A stretch of 55,856 nt of DNA, taken from RZYY01 sp036794825 (GTDB taxonomy: Bacteria > Bacteroidota > Bacteroidia > Bacteroidales > 4484-276). Location of the stretch: assembly GCA_036794825.1 (NCBI GenBank), contig DAIRGA010000033.1:1-55856 (forward strand), in the 5' to 3' direction. Within the stretch, counting starts at the first letter, position 1, and the number at the start of each line of letters is the position of its first letter. The position numbers and the translations under genes were made by a program. Of the stretch, positions 36,873 through 45,121 are shown one piece after another. The notes under the pieces are model-generated. The model was not told where the DNA came from. It did no database searches and was given only the letters and a program-made list of their open reading frames with translations.

Positions 36873-37667
36873 CTATCGGATAACCAGCTTAGTAGCGCCG
36901 GAAAACTGGTCGGCAGAACTCCTTACAAAGTAAATTCCTTTGGGCAGATGGGTCAGATCAATGGTGTTCAGACTGTTTTCCAAAGTGATATTGTAAACCA
37001 CCTGGCCGTTCGTGTTGTAAACATTCACCTGCTGCGATTGATCTGCCTTTGATGCATCAAAATTCACCACACCAGTAGAAGGATTCGGATAGATGGCGAA
37101 ATTCTGCGCCAGTTCTTCTACTCCTGTAACATCGGGGTTCACGATCAAATTGGTAAGATAAACCACATCGCCGCTGGTGGTACCGTTGCTGTTAGTAGCG
37201 TTAACAGCGGCCCAGAATCTGATTTGGCCGGTGCCGCCGGCGGGGGCTGTCCAGTTAACACTCCACGATTTGCTGCCACCGCTGCCGGCAGTGCCCTGGG
37301 AGGTGTGCGTAACCGACTTGCTCTGGTTTACCAGCTTGGTTTGCTGTGTGTTGGTAATGATGAATGTCCCCACCTCGTTGCCCAGCAAATCTTCAGCAGT
37401 GAGTTCGAAGCCGAATTTATTGGAACCGGCATGTGTTCCGTTCACCACAATGGTGTAAGTTTGCCCTCCAACATAACCGATTGATGGGATGTCAGTAGTA
37501 ATCCATCCTGAAACATTCTGGGCAGTTCCGATGTGGCATCCGGTGCAGTTCAGCCCGGAATCGCCGGTTGATCCGCTATATCCTCCCGGGGATCCCGAGG
37601 AGCTGGAAATTAACACGAAAACTACGGGCAGCACTAAAAGTGGCAGATAAGCGTAAAGTTTTTTCAT
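36873..37667 (-). CDS. choice-of-anchor V (reeler-like) protein with CxxCH motif and T9SS sorting domain
   Basis: This 264-residue secreted protein has a signal peptide (to about 25), then 'GDSGLNCTGCHIG' (about 36-48), a beta-sandwich resembling choice-of-anchor V/reeler domains (about 50-180) and a T9SS type A sorting domain ('FAIYPNPSTG'). The CTGCH sequence is a canonical c-type haem attachment motif. In this family it recurs near the N-terminus, and covalent haem binding is possible but not proven by the motif alone. A TACTTTTG promoter element lies about 30 bp upstream, and terminators lie on both sides, so it is transcribed alone. Confidence 0.78.
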   Translation of the reverse strand: MKKLYAYLPLLVLPVVFVLISSSSGSPGGYSGSTGDSGLNCTGCHIGTAQNVSGWITTDIPSIGYVGGQTYTIVVNGTHAGSNKFGFELTAEDLLGNEVGTFIITNTQQTKLVNQSKSVTHTSQGTAGSGGSKSWSVNWTAPAGGTGQIRFWAAVNATNSNGTTSGDVVYLTNLIVNPDVTGVEELAQNFAIYPNPSTGVVNFDASKADQSQQVNVYNTNGQVVYNITLENSLNTIDLTHLPKGIYFVRSSADQFSGATKLVIR

Positions 37668-37695
37668 TGGATATAAATTTTATTGGTTGATGGGT

Positions 37696-37703
37696 CAAAA
37701 GTA
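37696..37703 (-). promoter_or_regulatory. putative -7 element of the choice-of-anchor V gene
   Basis: TACTTTTG on the minus strand is an exact TAnnTTTG match, 29 bp upstream of the start at 37667. Confidence 0.5.
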
Positions 37704-37748
37704 ATTTAATTTGAGAAACGGGAGCTAAAATGCCGGAATAGATAAAAA

Positions 37749-37780
37749 AAACAGGGTAAAACCAATGTTTCACCCTGTTT
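37749..37780 (-). terminator. terminator of the prolyl oligopeptidase gene
   Basis: AAACAGGGT (37749-37757) and ACCCTGTTT (37772-37780) form a perfect 9-bp stem. On the minus strand the stem is followed by a run of T (complement of AAAAAAA). It lies about 50 bp beyond the stop at 37829. Confidence 0.82.
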
Positions 37781-37828
37781 ATGCTGATAACATTCTATTT
37801 AAGATTATCCTTTGGAGATAGGTTTCTC

Positions 37829-39943
37829 CTAATATTCCGGTGTAAATTTCATATTAAAGAAGATGAAGGAGTAGATGTCGGCGTACTCTTCGATGATCTT
37901 GGATGTCGGTTTTCCGGCTCCGTGACCGGCTTTGGTTTCTATCCTGATGAGCGTTGGATTATTGCAGCCCTGGTGTTCCTGGAGTGATGCAATGAATTTG
38001 AAGGAGTGAGCTGGTACAACGCGGTCGTCATGATCTGCAGTAGTGACGAGGGTTGCAGGATAGCAGGTGCCAAATTTGAGGTTGTGCAGCGGAGAGTATT
38101 TTATCAGGTAGGCAAACTCTTCGGCCACGTCGCTTTTACCGTAATCGGTGGCCCATGCCCAGCCAATAGTAAAGAGGTGATAGCGAAGCATATCGAGCAC
38201 GCCAACTGCCGGCAGCGCCACTTTGAATAGGTCTGGGCGCTGGGTCATCACAGCTCCAACAAGCAGTCCACCATTTGACCCGCCCTGGATGGCCAGATAA
38301 TCGGAGGAGGTGTAGTTGTTTTCGATCAGGTACTCGGCAGCAGCGATAAAGTCGTCAAATACGTTTTGCTTGCGCTCTTTGGTTCCGGACTCGTGCCACT
38401 CTTTTCCATATTCGCCACCACCCCTGAGATTGGCCATGGCAAATATACCGCCCTGCTCGAGCAAAATAAGCCGGGTTGCACTGAATCCGGGCGTAAGGCT
38501 GACATTGAATCCTCCGTAGCCATAGAGCAAAGTCGGGTTTTTCCCGTCCATACGTATGCCCCTTTTGTGAACGATAAACATCGGGACTTTGGTTCCGTCT
38601 TTGCTTTCGTAAAACACTTGCCTGGTTTCGTAAGCCGCTGGATCAATGTCAATTTCGGGAGCGCGGTAAACGGTGGATTCGTTGCTGGAAATGTCGTATC
38701 TATAAATAGTAGTGGGGTAGGTGAACGATGTAAAACCATAGAAAGCGATATTGTCGTCTTTCTGCCCGTTGAAGCCGGCCATTGTTCCGATACCAGGGAG
38801 GTTCAGATCGCCAACTTTATTTCCGGTAAGATCATAGATAAATGCCTGACTGTAAGCATCTTTCATATATCTTGCGACAAACTTTCCACCCACCATTGTA
38901 ACACCGTCCAAAACTTCATTTTGCTCTGGAAGTATCGTTTTCCAGTTGCCGGCCTCCTTATTGGCCGGATCAATTTCGATGAGGTGATATTTGGGCGCAT
39001 TATAATTGGTCATTACAAATAGCTTCCCGTTGTGGTCGTCTACTACCGAATAATCGTTGTCAAAATTCTCCACGATAGCTTCGAATCCAGCGTTTGGCTT
39101 TGACAGATCTTTGAAATAGAGCGAGTTACCGGAAGTGCTTTCCGATTCGTAAATGATCAGGAAACGCTCGTCATCCGTTACATCGGCAGCATAATTCCGC
39201 AATGGGTAGTTTTTATTTTCGTATACCAGCACGTCATCCGTCTGAGGGGTATTGATCTTGTGGTAGAATACCTTGTGAAATTCATTTTTAGCGGAGAGCT
39301 CGCTTCCTTTGGGTTCATCGTAACGGCTGTAGTAGAATCCGTCTCCCTGGAATGCAATTCCGGAGAATTTGATCCATTTCAGGTGGTCATCCAGTAATTT
39401 TCCGCTTTCGATCTCCATGATAAAGAACTCGTTCCAGTCGGAGCCGCCTCTCGAAATGCCGTAGGCAAGGTATTTTCCATCTTTGGAAACGTCGTAGTTG
39501 GTGAGCGAAACTGTTCCGTCTTCCGAAAGGGTATTGGGATCGAGCAGCACCCTAGGCTCATCTTCAAGGCTTTCCTGAACGTACAGCACGCTCTGGTTCT
39601 GCATTCCTTCGTTCTTGAAGTAGAAATAGCGGTTTCCTTTTTTGAAAGTTACGCTGTACTTTGGGTAATCCCAGATTTCAGTGAGCCGGTTTTTGATGTT
39701 TTCCCTGAATGGAATCTGTTCGAGGTAGCCAAAAGTAACTTTGTTTTGTGCTTCAACCCAGGCGGCAGTTTCGTCCGATTTGTCATCTTCGAGCCAGCGG
39801 TAAGGGTCAGAAATGACAGTGCCGTGGTAGTCGTCGGTTACGTCTCCTTTTTTGGTTTCGGGGTACTTTACGCTGACAGGCTGCTGACAGCTTTGCAAAA
39901 GGATCATAAGCGCTAAAGTAAGATAAATAAATACTCTCTTCAT
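37829..39943 (-). CDS. prolyl oligopeptidase (family S9A), predicted lipoprotein
   Basis: This serine peptidase cleaves after proline in short peptides. The 704-residue product has an N-terminal seven-bladed propeller gate (about 85-430) and a C-terminal alpha/beta-hydrolase domain. The catalytic triad is visible: Ser556 in GGSNGG, Asp639 in ADHDDRV and His674 in KAGHGAG. The signal peptide ends in a lipobox (ILLQSC, Cys19). The following residues QQPVSV are not acidic, so the protein probably stays periplasmic. Length fits the family. The start at 39943 is supported by a TATTTTTG element 44 bp upstream. It is divergent from the aconitase gene and stands alone, bounded by a terminator. Confidence 0.95.
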   Translation of the reverse strand: MKRVFIYLTLALMILLQSCQQPVSVKYPETKKGDVTDDYHGTVISDPYRWLEDDKSDETAAWVEAQNKVTFGYLEQIPFRENIKNRLTEIWDYPKYSVTFKKGNRYFYFKNEGMQNQSVLYVQESLEDEPRVLLDPNTLSEDGTVSLTNYDVSKDGKYLAYGISRGGSDWNEFFIMEIESGKLLDDHLKWIKFSGIAFQGDGFYYSRYDEPKGSELSAKNEFHKVFYHKINTPQTDDVLVYENKNYPLRNYAADVTDDERFLIIYESESTSGNSLYFKDLSKPNAGFEAIVENFDNDYSVVDDHNGKLFVMTNYNAPKYHLIEIDPANKEAGNWKTILPEQNEVLDGVTMVGGKFVARYMKDAYSQAFIYDLTGNKVGDLNLPGIGTMAGFNGQKDDNIAFYGFTSFTYPTTIYRYDISSNESTVYRAPEIDIDPAAYETRQVFYESKDGTKVPMFIVHKRGIRMDGKNPTLLYGYGGFNVSLTPGFSATRLILLEQGGIFAMANLRGGGEYGKEWHESGTKERKQNVFDDFIAAAEYLIENNYTSSDYLAIQGGSNGGLLVGAVMTQRPDLFKVALPAVGVLDMLRYHLFTIGWAWATDYGKSDVAEEFAYLIKYSPLHNLKFGTCYPATLVTTADHDDRVVPAHSFKFIASLQEHQGCNNPTLIRIETKAGHGAGKPTSKIIEEYADIYSFIFFNMKFTPEY

Positions 39944-39986
39944 TAGAATTTTGTTTTAGTTAGTAGATAAGAAATTCATTTTGGTG

Positions 39987-39994
39987 CAAAAATA
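39987..39994 (-). promoter_or_regulatory. putative -7 element of the prolyl oligopeptidase gene
   Basis: TATTTTTG on the minus strand matches TAnnTTTG and would give a leader of about 37 nt. Confidence 0.45.
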
Positions 39995-40114
39995 ATCCAA
40001 AAGTTGAACTGAAGGCATATGTCGTTACACACTGGCAGATTATGTAGTGTGTTCGGGATACTATGATCCTTGCGGTTTAACATTTTTAAATGGCTCTCAA
40101 CCGTCATTTTTAGG

Positions 40115-40122
40115 TACTTTTG
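40115..40122 (+). promoter_or_regulatory. putative -7 element of the aconitase gene
   Basis: TACTTTTG matches TAnnTTTG, 25 bp upstream of the ATG at 40148. It is divergent from the prolyl oligopeptidase promoter, with about 120 bp between the two. Confidence 0.55.
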
Positions 40123-40147
40123 CCGCAAATTCAAAAATGTTTAATCT

Positions 40148-42415
40148 ATGCTATTCAATCTTGATCTCATTCAGAAGTTGTATCAAAATTTACCCGCTAA
40201 AGTAGATGCAGCCCGCAAAATGCTTGGGAGACCACTCACATTGACCGAAAAAATTCTCTATTCGCATTTGTGGGATGAATTGCCTGCGGCAGAATACCGG
40301 CGTGGCTCCGATTATGTTGACTTTGCCCCGGACAGGGTTGCCATGCAGGATGCTACGGCGCAGATGGCTCTGTTGCAATTTATGCAGGCCGGAAGGGATA
40401 AAGTGGCAGTTCCATCAACGGTTCACTGCGACCACCTCATTCAGGCCAAAGTTGGCGCCAAAGAGGATTTGCAGGTGGCCAAAGACTCCAACAAGGAGGT
40501 TTTTGACTTCCTCGCTTCGGTCTCCAATAAATATGGTATTGGTTTCTGGAAGCCTGGCGCTGGCATCATTCATCAGGTTGTACTCGAAAATTATGCTTTC
40601 CCTGGTGGAATGATGATCGGAACCGATTCGCACACGGTGAATGCCGGCGGGTTGGGAATGGTGGCCATAGGTGTGGGAGGCGCTGATGCCGTGGATGTTA
40701 TGGCCGGAATGGCGTGGGAACTGAAAATGCCAAAGCTCATCGGAGTGCGGCTGACAGGGAAACTCAGTGGATGGACATCGGCAAAGGATATTATCCTGAA
40801 AGTGGCCGGGATTCTAACCGTTAAAGGTGGAACGGGTGCTATTGTTGAATATTTTGGTCCTGGAGCCAAAACCCTCAGCTGCACCGGGAAAGGAACCATC
40901 TGCAACATGGGAGCCGAAATCGGCGCCACGACATCGCTGTTTGGCTATGATGAAAAAATGGCCGACTACCTCAATGGTACCGGCCGTGAAGCCCTTGCTC
41001 ACGAAGCCAATAAAATTGCTCAATACCTCACCGCCGATCCTGAAGTTTATGAGCATCCCGAAAAGTATTTCGATCAGTTGATCGAGATTGATCTCACATT
41101 GCTCGAACCTCATATCAACGGACCCTTTACCCCCGACCTTGCAACGCCCGTTTCGCAGTTTGCCCAAAAAGTGAAAGAGAACGGATGGCCAGAAAAACTT
41201 GAAGTGGGATTGATTGGCTCCTGCACCAACTCGTCGTATGAAGATATTAGCCGGGCAGCATCGGTAGCCAGGCAGGCGCTCGATCACGACCTGGAGGTGA
41301 AATCCGAATACACGGTAACCCCTGGCTCTGAGCAGGTTCGGTACACTGTGGAAAGAGACGGTTATCTCGACATTTTCGAAAAAATTGGTGGCGTAGTGCT
41401 TGCCAACGCCTGCGGTCCCTGCATCGGTCAATGGGCGCGTCATGGCGCTGACAAGAAGGAGAAAAACTCCATTATGACCTCCTTCAACCGTAACTTTGCC
41501 AAGCGAAACGACGGTAATCCAAACACCCACGGGTTTGTAGCTTCCCCCGAAATCGTTACAGCCTATGCCATTGCCGGACGGCTCGATTTCAACCCGATAA
41601 CGGATTACCTGGTCAACAAAAAGGGAGAAAAGATCAAACTTACTGAGCCCCAGGGCATCGAAATGCCGCTGAAAGGCTTTGCTGTGGAAGACAATGGCTA
41701 CCAGGCGCCCGCCGAGGATGGCAGTTCGGTGGAGGTAAAAGTTGATCCAAAATCCGACCGCCTGCAATTGCTCGAGGGATTCCCGGCATGGGATGGTAAT
41801 GATCTGAAGGGCTTAAAACTCCTGATAAAGGCTGCAGGAAAGTGCACCACCGACCATATTTCGATGGCCGGCCCCTGGCTGCGCTACCGCGGGCATCTCG
41901 ACAACATCTCCAACAATATGCTCATCGGAGCAGTAAATGCCTTTAACGGTAAAACCAACGCCATCAAAAATCAACTTACCGGCAATTATGAAGAGGTTCC
42001 GGCAACTGCCCGTCAGTACAAGGCTGCTGGCATAGGTTCGATCGTGGTTGGCGACGAAAACTACGGCGAAGGCTCCTCACGCGAACATGCCGCCATGGAA
42101 CCGCGTCATCTGGGCGTCAGGGCCGTGCTGGTGCGCAGCTTTGCCCGTATCCACGAAACCAACCTCAAAAAGCAGGGTATGCTCGCCATCACTTTTATCA
42201 ACAAAGAGGACTATGATAAAATCAGAGAGGATGATACCATTGATATCATTGGCCTTAGTGAAATCGCACCCGGCAAGCAGTTGACCGTAAGGCTGCATCA
42301 TGCAGACGGAACCACCGAGCAGTTCCCCGTAAGCCACACCTATTCTGACATTCAGATCAGCTGGTTCAAAGCGGGTTCGGCACTCAATCTTATAAAGGAG
42401 CAACAGAAGAAATAG
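40148..42415 (+). CDS. aconitate hydratase (mitochondrial-type)
   Basis: This [4Fe-4S] enzyme of the citric acid cycle interconverts citrate and isocitrate in the cytoplasm. The 755-residue product matches the mitochondrial-type aconitase length. The three cluster ligands are Cys359 (GSCTNSS), Cys422 and Cys425 (ACGPCIGQ). Other family motifs include 'GTDSHT' near residue 158 and 'GEGSSREHAA' in the C-terminal swivel domain (about 640). An SDR gene follows after 18 bp on the same strand and may be co-transcribed. The gene is unremarkable in composition and intact. Confidence 0.96.
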   Translation: MLFNLDLIQKLYQNLPAKVDAARKMLGRPLTLTEKILYSHLWDELPAAEYRRGSDYVDFAPDRVAMQDATAQMALLQFMQAGRDKVAVPSTVHCDHLIQAKVGAKEDLQVAKDSNKEVFDFLASVSNKYGIGFWKPGAGIIHQVVLENYAFPGGMMIGTDSHTVNAGGLGMVAIGVGGADAVDVMAGMAWELKMPKLIGVRLTGKLSGWTSAKDIILKVAGILTVKGGTGAIVEYFGPGAKTLSCTGKGTICNMGAEIGATTSLFGYDEKMADYLNGTGREALAHEANKIAQYLTADPEVYEHPEKYFDQLIEIDLTLLEPHINGPFTPDLATPVSQFAQKVKENGWPEKLEVGLIGSCTNSSYEDISRAASVARQALDHDLEVKSEYTVTPGSEQVRYTVERDGYLDIFEKIGGVVLANACGPCIGQWARHGADKKEKNSIMTSFNRNFAKRNDGNPNTHGFVASPEIVTAYAIAGRLDFNPITDYLVNKKGEKIKLTEPQGIEMPLKGFAVEDNGYQAPAEDGSSVEVKVDPKSDRLQLLEGFPAWDGNDLKGLKLLIKAAGKCTTDHISMAGPWLRYRGHLDNISNNMLIGAVNAFNGKTNAIKNQLTGNYEEVPATARQYKAAGIGSIVVGDENYGEGSSREHAAMEPRHLGVRAVLVRSFARIHETNLKKQGMLAITFINKEDYDKIREDDTIDIIGLSEIAPGKQLTVRLHHADGTTEQFPVSHTYSDIQISWFKAGSALNLIKEQQKK

Positions 42416-42433
42416 ACCATTCAAAATTTAAGT

Positions 42434-43180
42434 ATGATGGGCAGATTACAAGGAAAAGTAGCCGTAGTAACCGGTGGCGCAGATGGCATCGGTAAAGCGG
42501 TTGTACAGCGTTTTTCGGCAGAGGGCGCTGCGGTTTGTGTTTGGGACGTTCAGCAGGACAAGGGCCTGTCGGTTGTTGCTGATATCATCAAGAACGGTGG
42601 TAAAGCGGCATTTTTTCCGGTAGATACAACTGATTATGCCCAGGTGGAGATGGCAACACACCAGGTTCTTGAGCAGTTAGGCAGGATTGACATACTGATA
42701 AATAATGCCGGCATAACCCGCGATGCCTCATTCAGGAAAATGACGCACGAGCAGTGGCAGCAGGTGCTGGATGTGAATCTCACCGGGGTATTCAACTGCA
42801 CAAAGGCGATTGCTCCTTTTATGCTCGACAATGGGTATGGCAGGATCGTGAATGCCTCGTCGGTGGTGGGTTTGTACGGAAATTTCGGACAGACCAACTA
42901 TGTGGCTACCAAAGCAGCAATTATTGGGATGACCAAAACCTGGGCACGTGAATTTGGCAGGAAAGGGGTTACCGTAAATGCCGTTGCACCTGGTTTTACG
43001 CTTACCGATATGGTTGCCAAAATGCCCGAAAATGTGCTTCAATCCATGAAGGAGCGTGTTCCTCTCGGCAGGCTTGCCACGGCTGAAGAGATGGCTGCCG
43101 CCTACCTGTTCCTTGCCTCCGACGAAGCCGCTTACATCAACGGCCATACCCTGAGTGTGGACGGCGGAATGACGGTTTAG
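42434..43180 (+). CDS. SDR-family 3-oxoacyl-[ACP] reductase / acetoacetyl-CoA reductase
   Basis: This NADPH-dependent short-chain dehydrogenase of the FabG group reduces 3-oxoacyl thioesters. The 248-residue product has the cofactor motif TGGADGIG (13-20), NNAG at 90-93 and the catalytic Ser143, Tyr156 and Lys160 (NYVATKAA), with the C-terminal 'GHTLSVDGGMTV' of FabG-like enzymes. FabG and PhbB cannot be told apart by sequence reading alone. Two ATG codons (42434 and 42437) are equally possible starts. It follows the aconitase gene by 18 bp. A ketoacyl synthase III-like gene lies 352 bp further on, but T-rich sequence follows this gene and may end the transcript. Confidence 0.88.
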   Translation: MMGRLQGKVAVVTGGADGIGKAVVQRFSAEGAAVCVWDVQQDKGLSVVADIIKNGGKAAFFPVDTTDYAQVEMATHQVLEQLGRIDILINNAGITRDASFRKMTHEQWQQVLDVNLTGVFNCTKAIAPFMLDNGYGRIVNASSVVGLYGNFGQTNYVATKAAIIGMTKTWAREFGRKGVTVNAVAPGFTLTDMVAKMPENVLQSMKERVPLGRLATAEEMAAAYLFLASDEAAYINGHTLSVDGGMTV

Positions 43181-43532
43181 TGTCTTATTTTTTATTTTCT
43201 TGCTTTTTTTTGGCAGAATTTTCAAATGACAAATATCAAAAATCAAATAAATACGAAATTTAAAGAATTCAAATATCAAACTGGTACACATTTGTTACTG
43301 CCTGCTTACGTCAATCAGGAAGGGATGCTTTCACTGTTTGAATTTTTAATCCTTCGTAAATTGTCCGAAGGACTCCTTTGGAGAGATTTATTTATCCAAA
43401 GGATTCCTATGGAGAGTTTTGTCTATTGTATTTTGTAATTTCTGGTTTATTCAGGTTAGAACGTGGTTAATTTTTAAATCTCCGGCCGAATTGATATTTG
43501 ATAAAATGCTTTAATCCCTTTTCCCTTAGACA
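43181..43532. repeat. intergenic region with short direct repeats
   Basis: T-rich sequence directly after the SDR stop may serve as a weak terminator. Further on, CCGAAGGACTCCTTTGGAGA (43365-43384) and CCAAAGGATTCCTATGGAGA (43396-43415) form a diverged direct repeat. Similar 'aaggattcc..ggagg' text occurs in the MITE-like remnants near 45020 and 47200. A 70-codon frame across it is not convincing. No clear TAnnTTTG is found before the next gene. Confidence 0.5.
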
Positions 43533-44525
43533 ATGAAAAGAAACGCCTACATACATTCAAGCGGTGTTTATGTGCCCGAAAGGGTGATTCCCAACAGCTA
43601 CTTTAACGATCTGCTGGGCGAGGATGTTGATGCATGGCTGCGTGAGAATGTGGAGATTTACGAACGTCGCTGGTGCCGCGATGATCAGTCGGTGGCCGAC
43701 CTGGTGATGGAAGCTGCTGCAAAGGCAATGGCTGCCGGGAACGTAAAACCGGAAGAGATTGATCTGCTGGTCATTTCCACCGATACTCCGGAGTATATTT
43801 CACCCTCCACAGCCTCTAAGGTTCAATACAAAATGGGAATGGTGAATGCCGGAACCTTCGACGTCAACACCGCCTGCGCAGGTTTTGTTACCGCCCTCGA
43901 CCTGGGGGCCAAATACATCCGCGCCGACGAGAATTACAATACCGTGATGGTGGTTGGCGCATATGCGATGAGCAAATACCTGAATATGACCAACAAAAAC
44001 ACGGTCACCCTCTTTGCCGACGCAGCCGGCGCATTCATTCTGAAATCCACCGAAGAAGAGGGTAGGGGATTGCTAGCCAGCCAGTTGATAACCCGTGGTG
44101 AATTTTACGATTATATGGGAATTTACGCCGGTGGAACGCATCAGCCCATCACCGATGAGGTGGTAGCGGAAAAGGGACATCTGCTTCAGTTTGTGAAGAA
44201 ATTCCCCAAGACCCTCAACCCCGAAATGTGGAGCATGATGAGCCGGACACTTTGCCAAAGGCTGAAAATCACTCCAGAGGAGGTAGATCATTTTTTTCTT
44301 ACCCAGATCAACGTCAACAGCATCCGGCAGACGATGGATCTGCTCGGACAACCTCACTCCAAAGCCCAGACCAGTATGCATTACTTTGGTTATACCGGGT
44401 CGGCCTGTATCCCGCTGGCCTTTCAGGAGCGGCTTGAATCGGGAAATCTCAGACGCGGCGATCTGCTTTTTTTCATAGGATCGGGCGGCGGACTTGCCTT
44501 CGCCAGTGCTGCGGTGAGGTATTAA
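43533..44525 (+). CDS. 3-oxoacyl-ACP synthase III-like enzyme with altered active site
   Basis: This thiolase-fold protein of the KAS III (FabH) family, 330 residues, full length, keeps the nucleophile Cys115 (VNTACAGF) and the C-terminal 'GSGGGLAFASAAVRY'. The two other catalytic residues are replaced. Where FabH has His in 'PHQAN', this protein has Thr257 ('FLTQIN'); where FabH has Asn in 'GNTSAASIP', it has Tyr287 ('GYTGSACIP'). Without His and Asn, decarboxylative condensation is doubtful, so it may act as an acyltransferase or on another nucleophile. It does not look like a pseudogene: the frame is intact and the surrounding motifs are well kept. It lies downstream of an SDR reductase, which could process its product, but the two are 352 bp apart. 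Confidence 0.8.
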   Translation: MKRNAYIHSSGVYVPERVIPNSYFNDLLGEDVDAWLRENVEIYERRWCRDDQSVADLVMEAAAKAMAAGNVKPEEIDLLVISTDTPEYISPSTASKVQYKMGMVNAGTFDVNTACAGFVTALDLGAKYIRADENYNTVMVVGAYAMSKYLNMTNKNTVTLFADAAGAFILKSTEEEGRGLLASQLITRGEFYDYMGIYAGGTHQPITDEVVAEKGHLLQFVKKFPKTLNPEMWSMMSRTLCQRLKITPEEVDHFFLTQINVNSIRQTMDLLGQPHSKAQTSMHYFGYTGSACIPLAFQERLESGNLRRGDLLFFIGSGGGLAFASAAVRY

Positions 44526-44795
44526 AACAACCATCGTTTGTTACTCTCTACGCCATGCTTTTGGTCAGTTTTGGACCCTGAAACACAAACATAAGGAAAG
44601 AATAATGACTTTCCGAACGACTTTTTTTGTGGCGGTTTTTGTCAAAATATTGAATAAATCATGGAACCACGCGTTATTAACAAAACCCGTAGTTTTCAAC
44701 AAAAGAAAAAAGTAGCAAAAAAGAAAAAGTCAACATAATAAACATTGTAAAAGATTATAGATAGAAAAAAGTCAACCTATTTCAGGCAAGGTCAG

Positions 44796-44837
44796 ATATT
44801 CAATATTCGATATTCAACATTCAATATTCGATATTCA
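44796..44837. repeat. short AT-rich tandem repeat
   Basis: ATATTCAATATTCGATATTC is repeated in diverged form about 21 bp later (44796-44837), each copy built from TATTC and its partial inverses. It lies in the 596-bp gap 44526-45121, which otherwise contains A-rich sequence and the remnant at 44943. No gene is seen. Confidence 0.7.
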
Positions 44838-44942
44838 CTATCCATTATTCGGCATTTTGATCAGCTTAATCCGCAATGTTGCCAGCGCAAGCGGGCATGA
44901 ATCGATTAACTGGGCGAATGAGGAAAGACAGCTAATGATAAA

Positions 44943-45070
44943 CTGAGACGGTCTTAAAAGTCTTTCATTTGAATTTTCAACGTTTATTAACCCTTGATCC
45001 CTTCCCAAAGGGCCGAAGGATTCCAACGGAGGATACCTTTGGCACCAACGCTACCTGTTCCGGTCGGTTG
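44943..45070. repeat. MITE-like intergenic remnant, member 2
   Basis: It begins GACGGTCTTAAAAGTCTTTC and continues with GATTTTCAACG-like sequence matching 13138-13180, then ends with GGAGGATACCTTTGGCACC, matching the end of the first member. The middle differs. Confidence 0.5.
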
Positions 45071-45121
45071 GAAAATGGCCAAAATAATCCTGACCATCTG
45101 TAAAGCATTGTTGAAAATCTG

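Noticed and set aside
40814..41767. A 317-codon open frame antisense to aconitase
   Set aside because: Aconitase is unmistakable on the other strand, and the antisense product resembles nothing and lacks start signals.
43226..43438. A 70-codon open frame before the ketoacyl synthase gene
   Set aside because: It is composed of repeat-like sequence ('ccgaaggactcc', 'ccaaaggattcc') and lacks any recognisable feature.
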